DNA from: Salvator merianae
Taxonomy: Eukaryota > Chordata > Lepidosauria > Squamata > Teiidae
DNA: 64,000 nt
NCBI GenBank assembly: GCA_003586115.2
Contig: QVOM02000119.1
Location: 45,558,742-45,622,741, forward strand
Reading direction: 5' to 3'
Program-made: the position numbers and the translations under genes
Part shown: piece after piece, positions 43,816-55,800 of the stretch
How positions within the stretch are numbered: position 1 is the first letter of the stretch
How the letters are laid out: every line of letters starts with the position of its first letter
The notes under the pieces: model-generated
What the model saw: only the letters and a program-made list of their open reading frames with translations
Databases searched by the model: none
Told to the model about the DNA's origin: nothing

Positions 43816-46480
43816 AAAGTTACTGAAGGAGCTCAGAGATCTTTTAATATCTGCTCAAAGGCAGTTTCTAGATAAAGTCGGAACTTTTTTCCTTTGTTCT
43901 TTGAGCTGGTGTTAACTGGTTATTGAAGTCAATGGGAAAACTGAAGATAGTAGCACAGCAACAGTAACTGGACTCGAAGACGGAAATGCTTTTTTATTTT
44001 AGTTCCGATAGTATAATATATGAATATATATTTGCAAATAGGGGATTAGGTACGCATAGGGCTGAATTGTCAGTAATATTTATTTGTGTTATTTCTGCAA
44101 TTTAAGGGTAATGTCTGTCTTTTTACTGTAATAGTAATTTATTTTATTTGTAGTACTTTTAAGCTACTCTTGTTTAATCAATATTAAAATCCTGTATAAT
44201 ATTGTGAACAATATGACAATATAGAGACACATCGAGTGTCTCCATGTTGCCTAAAATGTATGAGGCTATCAGCTGTAGAAGAGTAAAAATATTTTCAGAA
44301 AGTGGAAAATCCCAGCAGTACAAGTCCCTGTTCTCACTATTACTGTGAGAGAGGTGTTCAAAGTGACTTCCATTCCTGTGAGTGCTAAAAGGAATAGCTT
44401 GCCAAATGGATCAAACAATCAATGGTTCACTTCTGCAAATTGTAATATAGAGGAAGGCTTATATGGGAAACTGGGCTGCCTCATACCCTGGTCATGAGTT
44501 GTTAGGGCTTTGTATGCCAATACAAGCACCTTAAATTTAGCTGTGCAATGACCTGACAGTGTAAGTTAGACAAAATCCATCCACAATAAAACCTTATATT
44601 TCTCTGTAGTCCATGAACACAGTAATTATTTTATTAGTCTGAGGAAAATACAATAAAACAAAGATGAGAAACCCACTCTGCAATTACTTCCTGCATCTCT
44701 AATTGGGCAAAGAGTGTTAGGGGAGGCCATTGTATTTTGCAGTCAGTTTTTCAAAAGGTCCCTTCACTACATGTATTATTCTTTGTTAAGAATTATTCCA
44801 GATATATAGGGGAGGAGGAAAAATATAATAAAGGTTATTATACCTGTGAAATTCACTGTACATATAAATCTTCTGCCTAAAGTTGCATAAGATAATTTTA
44901 GTAATTACTTGGAACAAACAGTAATTGATGAAACACATCTCCTTAGCTTTGCTGTGCTAATTCTTACTTGTTTTAGGGTAAGAAAACATTTTCTCAGGTA
45001 AGGCATCAATAAATATAGTCCAGCCTATTGGTAAATTTTATTGTAGCATTTTACATGTAGTTTACTGTATGAATGGAAGATGGTGACTTTCACACCAATG
45101 CTGGGGAATTCTGGAAGAATGAAATTTTCTATTAATAGTATGGTGACTTATTGTTTTATACCCAGATAAAGCCCCAATTCCATTTTAAAAGTCTTGAGCA
45201 CAATAGTGACACTAGCCACTCCTTTTAATTCTCCGAGTGTTTTTTGGAGCAAGTAATTTATTTCTGTTCCATGGATCTGTGTGGGAATTTCAGCAAGTGT
45301 TGTCTGCATTGTAAGCTACAGTGTTCAAGTTGCCATAGTTTTTCTAGCACTTCTTTAATTACATTTTTCCTCTGTATGCATAAATTAAAAAACTACTTTG
45401 ATATAGCTAATACAAATAACTGGATGCTTGTTAATCATATTACTAGGGGAAAGACAGGGCTAATAGGACAGTGACAGCAGCCCTGCTGCAGAGTACCACC
45501 CTTTCATTTTTCTCTATTTTGGGGAAATTAAGGAGACTATAAAGTAGCAACATAGGCATAATTATTTTTCCAATGGGGGTATTAGAAGCAATCCTGTACA
45601 TATGTTGTTTAGTTTGTGTAAATGTGCAAGTGTTGATTCATGCTAAAAGCCCAGTTTTTGTGTAAGACAATATAACAATATCTGTTATTGAAATATTGCT
45701 ACAGTGCAGTTTTTGAGAAGAATCGAGAAATAGTTTAGATCTAATTCTTCAAATGCGCTGCTTAAGGAACATCACTTCCTGTTTAATCATGCATTTACTG
45801 AAGCAGGAGTGCATGATCCTTGGTGATCATAAATCCTAATACATTTATGAAAGGAAATGGATGAAAAAAGTTTTTCAAATTAATATAACCAAGAAAGGAG
45901 AAATGAGTCTTGGTTTTTGTACAAGAGGAGCAGCATTGTTTCTGTGTGAGCTGCTGTTGATAGGTCAAATATTTTCACATGGCCTATTCTTAAACAGTAT
46001 AATACAAAAAGGGCAAAGAACCCAGCTATACCTAAATTTTAATTCATTTTCAATCCATCTACAGAATGAAAGCACATCAGGAAAGTGACCAGCCATTTTC
46101 TTTCTGCATTTTCTAACCCAAAGGTGGATTTTCTGAGTTACAAAATGCAGGAGAAAAACTGCTTGCCATTTTGCTGTTTTGTTCTTTCAGTCTGAATGTG
46201 GATTGAAAGTGGATTAAAACTTAGGTGCAACTGTACCCTTTAAAGTTCTCTGAATGCTCTCTTCGCTGGAGGCTCGCCGGTTCCGTTGTGTCAAACTGTG
46301 TCATCCGAGAATTAGAGAACATCTTTTTAGTTTGCACCGTGATTTACGTCTACCTATCTCCGACATTCTTAAGGGGTCGTATCTTAAATAAGCAAATGTG
46401 GCTTCCAAGATCAACCGTCCACCTGTTTTGGAGGATGACTTTGTGCCCCAGTCGTATCGCTGTGCATCTGTTTCCTGCGC
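43816..46480. other. Intergenic region ACTR6-BLTP3B (divergent genes)
   Basis: AT-rich spacer. A weak L2-like antisense scrap is visible near 44480-44560 (TTTGTATGCCAATACAAGCA, CCTTAAATTTAGC). The frames at 45244-45474 and 45861-46088 resemble no known protein. Otherwise nothing supportable. Confidence 0.5.
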
Positions 46481-46711
46481 AGTAAAACTAAACCACTGGA
46501 GAGGGCTTGGGCTTGGTGACTCATCGGGTCTAACTCACGGAACAACTGCAGCAGAACCGTTCTCCTCGGACCACCACGACCCAAATCCATCAGCCCTTTT
46601 GCATCTAGGAGAAGCAGGCGGCGCTCCCATCCGCCTCTCCGCCCTCCGCCCGCCTCGCTTTGCTCAGTTCAGTCCTGTCAGCTGGCGGCTGCTTTCTCTA
46701 CTGCAATCAAG

Positions 46712-46738
46712 ATGGCGGCGGAGCCGGAGAGGGGCTGA
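46712..46738 (+). CDS. Upstream ORF in the BLTP3B leader (8 codons)
   Basis: The ATG inside the CAAGATGGCGGC element reads MAAEPERG then TGA. It ends 113 nt before the BLTP3B start and is in another frame. It exists only if transcription starts upstream of 46712; the strong initiation context makes it a plausible regulatory uORF. Confidence 0.45.
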   Translation: MAAEPERG

Positions 46739-46851
46739 GCGGGGCTTCGCGCCGTGTCCAGGACCGGAGGAAGCGCGGCGATGCGTCCAGCAACTCCGAG
46801 TTTCTTTCCTTATCCTTGAGGCGGCGGCTGGAGAGCTAAGAGACGTAAGCC

Positions 46852-46895
46852 ATGGCTGGCATTATCAAAAAGCAGATCCTGAAGCACCTTTCCAG
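46852..46895 (+). CDS. BLTP3B: BLTP3B coding exon 1
   Basis: It encodes MAGIIKKQILKHLS plus two bases of Arg. The start context is AAGCCATGGCT (good Kozak). The donor is CCAG|GTTAGT. The amphipathic KKQILKHL start is typical of chorein-domain proteins. Confidence 0.95.
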
Positions 46896-49800
46896 GTTAG
46901 TGAACTGGGGCGGCGGAGTGATGAGGGAGCCAGGAAAGCTGGCTTGGGCGGGGAAAGAGGGAGGTGAGCGTGAACAGCCTTATAAACGCGCTTTTCGCCT
47001 CAGGCTCTGGAGGCAACAGGCAAGCGGATCCGGGGCGGGGGGGGGGGAGGCAGAAGAGGAGCGTTAAAGGTGGCCGCTGGTTGTCGCTGGCCGGTCCATA
47101 GATGTTTTGTTGGAAGCGCTGGGCTTCTCGACAAATGAAAGAAACCCGGTTTTTTGAGTGCCGGATCATCGAGGCGCCTGAAAACTGGGCGCGAGGTTCA
47201 GAGGAAGAAACGCTGGCCTCGCTGAAGGGAGGCTGAGGCTAATTGTGTGGGGGAGTGCTGCTCGCTTTCCTATTCTCAAGATCGCTGCTCCAGCATATTT
47301 CGTGCCGGTGTTTCGGTCCCTCGCAGTCTGCACTCAGGGATGGAGACGGGGCAGTGCCTCATCGGTGTGGCCCCTGTCGTCTGGCCCCGCATGAACAGCG
47401 ACGCCGTGGGTGTCCTCCTCACAAGAGAGTGCGCGCGGATAAGTGGGTGGTGGATTGTAAATTGTACTTGACACGTTGTCTGTGGGAGGAGCGAGCAGCT
47501 GCTTGGTTGATGTCACCCAGCAGCACACACACTTTCTCTTGGAAGCGAACGAGGCTAGAGTAGCCAGATTTGCGTTGGGATGAAAAAGATTAGGAGTGTG
47601 CGTGCGTGTGTAAGCCTCGTAAGTTGGACATCAGGCCTGGGTTTATTTTTGTATGTCTGCCCCACTTGCTTTCTGCCTAGCTAAAAGGGGCAGCCTTCAT
47701 CCTTTCCCCCCTCATTTTATCCTCACAACACCCCTGTGAAGCAGGTTACTCTGGGAAGTGACTGGTCCAAGGTCATCCTGTGAGTTCCAGGCTGAAGTGA
47801 GAATTCAAACTCTTGTCTTCCTGGCCCGTGTCTGATACAGTAGTCACTATAGCAGCTCTAGATATCGAACAAAGTCATGCAGGTGGTGTGCCATTTTTCC
47901 TCAGGGCCTGCAGAGAAATGTAGATAGTACAGGTAAGATACTCCTGTGAAATCCTCCTTACTGCTGTTTCCCTGCTCCAGTTTGTGTGATTTGTGTATGA
48001 GTTCCCAGATCCTATAGCACAAAATTTGTCAAGTAGGGCTTTGTTGTAAAGCTTTGCATGACAAACTAAGGCTGTGTTCGCATGCAGTAAAAAAAATGGC
48101 TTAAAAGCAGCTTAGACATGGTAGCATCCCCACACTAATGCCTCTAATCCCATTAAAGACCTGAAAATGCACTTCCAAAGTGGATTAGAGTTAGGATGTG
48201 AACTCTAGCACCCACATGTTACCACACTGAGCTGTTTTTTTTAATGTGCATGGATATAGCATAAAAACTGAAAACTCCAAAAATAACCATACTGAAGAAG
48301 GTGCCTTCATTGTTAATAGTACAGATTGCAAAGGTCAGTAATACCAGTAGCTAGGGATGGGTTACTTCCAGGAACAAAGGAGAGAGACTGGAATAAAGTA
48401 GCTGAGGAAACATAAAGCCTTTTAAAATAGTATATACTAAATAGTATATAAAAAGTTTTTGTAATGATTTCCCATGCAAGGCATACTGTCAAGTCTCAGT
48501 AACTGCTGTTTTATTTTAGAAGATGCATAGATTTTTATAGTGTTCATAGCCAGAGTGCTACAACTTCTGCTTTGTGGGCAGAAAATTCCAGGTTTCATTG
48601 CTGACATATCCTGTTTAAAAAAAGTGAGACAGTAAGTAAGAAGCAGGAAATGTCGTCAGTGATTGTAATATAGTCTTAGTCTTTCTGGAGAATGGCTGCT
48701 GGTCAAAGTAAAAGGCACTTAAATGAGATAAACAAGTAGTTAGACCTGGAAGCATTCTAGGGGTTTGGAATGTCAGCTTCCTACAACAGTGGTGGTAACC
48801 TGTGACCATCCAAATATTGCCAACCTGAAAAGCATCTTCTGTGCAAACCCTATTACTAGTAGAAGTTTGGTGGTATTGGAAATTGTGCAAGGAAGACTTC
48901 CATGCAGTGATTTGCAGTACACGTATATACTCGTACCCAGTGAAATGTAAATAGTGGGTATTGTTTTCACAAATATTTCATAGATTGCTTGGAATGGAAT
49001 ACGAACAGTGGCTACAAGTTTGTAAAGCATTTATATTTCTACCTTTTAGACTGGACAGGTATCCAAAATGCTTTCAGTCACAGCCAATATGGCCAGTGAT
49101 CAGAAATGCTAAAACTGGGATCTAAGAAATTGGGAGTAGAGATGTGCCAAGCTGGTTGAGTTGGGGTGTTTTTGTACTTGCCGTGTTAGAATAGAATAAC
49201 CATCTCTGGTAGGCAAAAGGACATTCTTTTTGGTGCCCAGGGCAAATGGCAGGGTCTCAGTGACAGCTGTTCTCACATAGGATGATAGTGGTGGTTCTTT
49301 GTGATTTAACAGAAGTGGAGTCTCTCTCTGTGGGTGGAAGCTTCCTTTTGTGGGGCTGTGTGCAAAAAGAAATAAAAGTGCTAAGAGGGGGCCTGTTCGC
49401 ACTTACATTCCAGTGAGGTGGAGAGGTTCACTAGTGAAGTGTGTCCACATTTTGCAGAGATCCTAGCAATTGGGAGTATCTGCAGATGGTCCCAATTGCT
49501 ACTACCTGTGGACAACAAAATCGTTGTTCACAACTGCACCAGGAGTAGCTGGACTGCTTCCAGTATGCAGTATTTGCACCTACTTCCGGGTGGCTGCAGC
49601 TGTGCATTTGTGTACCACGTCCCCAGTCGCCCTGGCAGTGGCTGGGCGTTTCCACAGCTGCTGTCATGGCAGGCAGGCAGCATTTGTACGGCGAGTGCTT
49701 GAAGCCCACTTTTGGGCTGTTTCAGCCCTTGCAGTGTAGATGGCCGCTGCTCCACGGGGACTGTTCCACCTTAGAAAGGGATAATTAATCCATTCTAAAG

Positions 49801-52800
49801 TGGAAAGTGCAGAAAGTGGTAACTTTGCTTCTGTTCTTCAGACATAAGAAGAGTTTCCGAAAGGGTGGACAAAGTGGTGAAGATAGTTCCTGGTATTTTG
49901 GAGGGGATATAGAGCTGGCCACAAGGCTAAAACTGGACTTGTAGCAGTAGGAGCAGGCTGGTGACTCATACATTTGCTTTGCCACTTCACCTTGGACTAA
50001 CCAAACCAAACCAAACCAAACCAAACCAAACCACTACATTTCAGTTCATGCATATCTAGTTGGGAGGGCTACACATTGGCTACTTCAGGGCTAACCATTT
50101 CATTTTTGAATAAGCCAAGTACTCATCCAAATGGGAGATTCCATGTGGGTTCCTCAGTGAAAGTGCTGCCAGTTAAACGAAAAAGTGCTATGCATCCTAA
50201 TACGTAAAGAAGAAGTAATTTTGTGAGACCGAGGGTGTTCATGCATTTACCTGTGGTGGGCTGCTCCAGCAAGACTGGACCATCTGGAGTGGTCTACCTC
50301 CTGATCCACTCTACATATACATGGCAGTTCCGGGACATCTCCTGCTCTGGCCCCAAAGCTCACATGAGCTTCAGAGCTGGCTCTGAGGGCTCTGACTCCC
50401 AGGAACAAAAATGCCTGGCCTCGGAGCCCCCATGGGACCCATTTTGGTGGTATGCTTTGATGTGCTGCCTAAATGGGTCCCACTGCTAAACTGGAACACA
50501 CAGAGGTTTGTGTCTTTTATACCGCTCCATGGTCAGACTTAGTACCCACTAGTCCATTGGTAGACCCTTTTAGCAAAGGTCTACCAGTGTCACAATTGGT
50601 CTATGCTCTATCCAGTGCAGACATAGCATACTAATGGTGGCTGGATCTTCCCTTAGACCACACCAGTGTGCAGAGGGGAGACCTTTGGACCCTTTGCTAG
50701 AATGGTTTTAAGGTAAATGTGGAAAGGCCCTGAGATACTAGAAGTGAGGTAATCTGTATACTGATCTATGGATTATGCATCCCTGTGGAATATGAATCAT
50801 TCTATCCTTGTTTCCACTGGGATCTAAATAGTCAACTGAAGTGGATTTTGTTTTTGTAAATTGGTTTGTGTATTTTAAGTACTTAGATCTTTTTATTTAT
50901 GAAACAAAAACCTGAAGTTTGTAATTATTTTTTTTAAAAAGTACTGTGATGTGTTATAAAGTGCCTACTTTTCAAGAGTTTGAAAAGCCAGACCATTGCT
51001 GCCCTCAGATTTATAATATAGTGTACTGAAGCATTTTTGTATCGCATGGTGTTATCATGACTAAAAGATTCTCAAGTGTCTTGTAAAGTAAATCATTTTG
51101 GAGGCTTTTGGTTTCTATTAGGGAACTAGTCAACCTATTAGAATGGGAAAATTACAAAAGGAAAATGTATTCTGTAATCTGTGAAGAATCTTTCACATAT
51201 GAATATGTCCTTGGGTATGATATGCTGTATCTGAAGGAAGTAAAAAGAGCTGAAAATACTTAATTGTGTCGGCAGTAGCACTTTATACTATTCTATTGTA
51301 CCTGTACTGTAGTAAATGCCATGGAGGCTTTTTTGTCTCTTTGCCTTTTGTTGTTTTACACTGCTGAGCAAACTTCAGTAATTCGCCTTCTCAATTTTTG
51401 CCATATCTGTACACCACTTTTACTAATATTTGTTAGTTAATATTTAAGTCAACTCACTTAATTACAGAAATAGCTTTATTTAATTTTTTAAAAAGGTTTC
51501 TCTATGTATACCTAAAATCATTGAGTGTATCACAATGTATCTGGTTTTATGCATTTCTGAATAGTTTTCACTTATTAGATCATTGAAACCTTTGTTTTCT
51601 TTATCACTTGTATGAACATTTTTTTATGCTACTCTGAAACAATGCCATGGTTAGGGTTTCTATTTCTGGCTGTGTGCAGACAGGGCCTAAAATTTGGGAT
51701 TATCCTTACACTATATTAGGATTGCAACTCATATCTGTAGCAATCCCAGCATAGCCCCAAGATATTGTGGAAATCTCAGAATATCACTATTCCAGGAAAA
51801 AGAACCTCAAGCCTGTTTTTTCCCCCAAATAGCAGTATTTCTTACCTTACCAGGGCATTTGCTCCCAGGATCCATTTTGTTGGAAATGCCTACCATGCAA
51901 GCATGGTGGCAAAACCTATCTGAAAATGTCCACTGCACAAGTGTTGGGGCCAGTGCTTGTGCACTTCTGGGTATTTTGTGCCTTCAGAATACCCAGAAAT
52001 ACCCATTGTGCCATCACAGGAGAAAGCACCAGGCAAGGCTTGCGTTGCCATCTGGCAGGGACAGTGAGGGGCAATTGCAGGATGTAAAGAAGATCCCACA
52101 TTTTCCTCTTGCTGTCTAGAGACAGCCCCTGTTTCTTTCAGATGTGCATCCTAGTATTGTGTGGCTTGGACCATTTGCTTTTGCAGCTGATAATCTGTGA
52201 TGTATCGCATTGGCTGGCCCCGGTCGCATGCCAAATATTGTGCTACCAGACTATATCCTGGAGAAATGCCGTTCTGGAATTATCACCTGTTAGCTAAACA
52301 GGACAGGGGGCCGCGCTGTCTGTTCTCATTTTAGTGGTGCAGACATCCAGGTATTTCTTAAATACCTGGCTTAAAATACCTGGAAGTGCATAATTGTGAC
52401 CACTGTACATGTGCAGCCGTCTTTTTGGCCCTGCCATGAGAATTAGGTTTTCCCAAAATAGGCTATCATGCATTTTAAGGGGAATATAGTATAGCCACGG
52501 TGGGCTTGCCACGGATACGTGTGGCAATCCCACCATAATGGTGCTATCAGCGGAGGCCTATCGCTTTAAGGTCAGGTGTTTGGAAGCCACAGGAAGGGGC
52601 AGTCGCTGGCCGCGTGGCCTCCAGGCCTCCGTACTGTTGCAGCAGGCCGCTGCAATACCTGTCCAGGGAGGGGCGTGGTTTTGCAACCACTGATCACCCT
52701 TCCCGTGGATTCCAAACACCTGCTCTTAAAGCAGCAGGCCACTGCTGGGCGCTATATTCCCCCCATCTGGATGGCTCCACTGTCTTTGCTTTTTGAAATG

Positions 52801-55800
52801 CGCTTTCCAGTCTAGACTGCATGCATATGAAAAGCATTATGCCAAGAATTTGAACTTGACGGCATTTTGCCAGTCCTGCTTTATATTCTGGTGTGTTATA
52901 AATAACTCTGTGTATATTGTGAAGCATGTTTGGACTGACCTTTTTTCATGGGTTATGTCTAAAGCAAACATTTGCTTGGCTGTGACACTTTGTGAAATGG
53001 AACCAGCAGGGGAGATCAAAGGTGAGAATGCAATCAGTGTGCCTCCCCACTGGTCCTGTTTCACCAATCACTGTTGCTGCCTTCTGTGACTGCATAATAT
53101 CACGCCCCACACTTGTTTTGCGTTATTTATAGGTTCTTTTTTTGTCAGAAATGGTAGAATGATGAGAAGCTCAGTTGATAAATAAAGGGTTAGAATTTGG
53201 GGAGCATGCTGTGGGCACCACCTTCTTTGGTTGGTCTATCTCCCGGGGAGGGAATGTGGATCTCAGAAGCTTTGTAGGTATGAGACAAAGCCTTCAGAAC
53301 ACCACTGTGCCCTTCGCTACCTTATTGAGACCTCTGTGTAGAAAACACTATAGTTTGGAATGATCTCAGCTCTTCTGCTTGTTCTTTGCACCTTCCCAAT
53401 TTTTTTATCCTGCTTTATTTCTTCCTCGTTCTGTCAGCATGTCACAGCCTTTTCTATAAACTGTATTGTAGAACTATTTACAATTGTCTTGATTTATGAA
53501 TAGTTTTTAGTACAGTACGTAGTTTCGATTATGCCTGGTTGAGCAGCTGCATCTGTATATGTAGCTCTGGAATTTTCTTAATATAGTACATGGTATGGCA
53601 CAAAAGTAGTCAGTTAGAGGGCAAGGCATATTTGGGAGCTTTTTGCTTCAGAACCCATTTTCCACTTGTTTTGTGCAATGAGAGAGATTTTTGTGTGAGT
53701 TGGAGAGATAGGGCTGATTCTGCATGTGGTTTGGTGAGCTGGATTGCTTCTGTTTTGTATGTTAAAGGTAGGAGATACTCTTCTTGTTGTTGCTCTGGTG
53801 TGTGGTATTACACTTTATGGCAGACCTTTCTTGTGGTGCCTGTGATGTATTTCTGATCTAATCCTTGCTAGTTATCAGTAGATAGGAAGATCTTGCTTGG
53901 AATGGCTTTAAGCACATGCAACAGTTCATTTTGCCCTCTTGAACTGCCACTAGCTCTCTGTGTATATGTAAAAATACATACATATATTGCTTGCCCTTTA
54001 AGCACTGTGTCAAGAAGAAAGAAAAGATTTGGCACGATCTATCTTTGCATTGTGCAAAATGGTTGTCTCCCTAGGTTGGCATGGAGTAGGGGTAGATTGT
54101 GCCAAACCTTCCCTACATTTTTTGCTATAGCGCTCAGCCAAGCTATCAAGTCATGGAGGCAATGGCTTGATGCAGTACCAGGGTAGTTCACACCAAGCCT
54201 TCCCCCTGCTTGCCAATGCAGTATATATCTGCGGAACAAAAAGGTGATGGTCTGGTTTGGGGGTCATGCCTAAGTGGTTTTGACTAGAGGTGCAAAGGAC
54301 TACAGTATCCATAGTTCTGGTAGTCCTCAGCATGTATGACCATGAGAAAAGCCATTCCTGGTAGTACCAATGACTCATCTCTTATGCTTTTCAAAGCATT
54401 CTGAGTCAGCCATGCCTTTCTGTCAGAGCTGGCCTGAGAGCAAGGTGGGCACTCACCTGAGCTCACCGTGTTTATGGCTGCCCCTCCTAGCCTTCTCTCC
54501 CAGGCTCTGAGAAGGCTGGGGATGGCATCCAGGCGCAAAGTGAGCTCACAAGAATGCTCAGTTTGCTCTTAAGGCTAATTTTTCTGAGTTTGCGGAGCAG
54601 ACTCCATGTAGAGGGCCATAAGTCGAAGACATTGATCTGTGTATCCCTAACTGTGACGTTTTGCAGGTCAAATCCATGGCTGTCATGCCATTTTAAAACT
54701 TAAATCTTTATGGTCAAAGACCAGTAATTAGCAATAGAACATAAACAAAAAGTCTGTAGCAGGTTGAAGGTAAAGCAGAGTAAATCAAACATCTGCCTAT
54801 TGGCTTTGAAAATAAAAATATTGAGAAGTGTATAGGCTAAAAAGCAGAATTAGCCACATGACAGGAAATCAAAGTAAGTTTATTCTTCAAGAGAAGCTTG
54901 AGATGGAAGCTATCTGGATGATGTGCCATTCTTTAATTTGGGTAGTTTTCCTTCATTGATTTGCACTGAGAGAGGCTAATTTCCTATCTATGGTGATGTA
55001 ACTGAATAGAGTGTTTATCTACCCAAAGGAAGTCAGTGGACAATGCAAGTCGATGGAGCTTGCGGTTCCCCAGCCCACAGTTTTACAATCAATTCAGTTC
55101 CTCATTTTACATGATTTCCTTACACATGACATGTATAAGAACCAAACTACAGTGTATAAGGAGCGCTGACTGTATTCACACCTTTTCCACTCAGATTCTA
55201 GTGCAATGTAGACCACATAGTGTAAATATGTGTCTGTTCAGGGAGTGTAAAAAGGTCTGCAACCATGTGCATGTATTTGAGAACTCTGTCTCAGTTCAAA
55301 GAAGAAAAGTATGCTTGGTGCACAAATACATACAGCCTAAATTATGTCAAATTCATTATTGTGTCCATATGCTTTTTTGTTGTTGTTGTCATGGAATGAC
55401 CAAAAGTACTGAGAGGTAATAAGGAAGTATGTCTTCCTTTAGCATGGAATGTCGCAGCACATATTAGCTATCACAATATTAACAAACTGTGACCATTGAT
55501 CTCCTAACGTGTTCCCATAATTCTCTATAACTCGTTTTGCTGCCAAAGATAGAGGTCAGAAGTGAAGCATGCAGCACTTTCTCGTCCAGCCATTTTTTTC
55601 TCTTGTCTTTTGTCAGTGAGAAAAGTGCTTAGCTGGCTGTTTTTTGAAAAGCAACTTTTTGTTGTGAATTTGTATGTTTTGGGGACTTTTGATTGGGGTT
55701 TTGATGAGTTTAGACAGGAACCTGAATGGCTTTGAATGTTCTTGTGTTCCCTTGCGTGCTTTTGAAAGTGGTTTTGGCTATTTTAGTGGGTTTTGACTGC

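Larger units (their letters stand above)
46500..47100 (+). promoter_or_regulatory. BLTP3B: CpG-rich promoter and leader of BLTP3B
   Basis: A CpG-rich block spans the first coding exon. CAAGATGGCGGC at 46708-46719 is a perfect YY1/TISU-type element, usually found at or just after the transcription start of TATA-less promoters, so transcription probably begins near 46690-46710. No TATA box is seen. Confidence 0.75.

Noticed and set aside
46398..46967. 189-codon plus-strand frame over the BLTP3B promoter
   Set aside because: It runs through the CpG-rich leader and exon 1 in a different frame from BLTP3B, is Arg/Ala/Gly-rich from base composition, and resembles no protein. Long open frames are expected in stop-poor GC-rich DNA.
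49997..50033. (AAACC)n considered as an interstitial telomere
   Set aside because: The unit is a pentamer, AAACC, not the vertebrate TTAGGG/CCCTAA hexamer.
51694..52119. 141-codon plus-strand frame
   Set aside because: No recognisable domain, overlaps antisense frames of similar length, and lies in a GC-rich block that looks like a DNA element.
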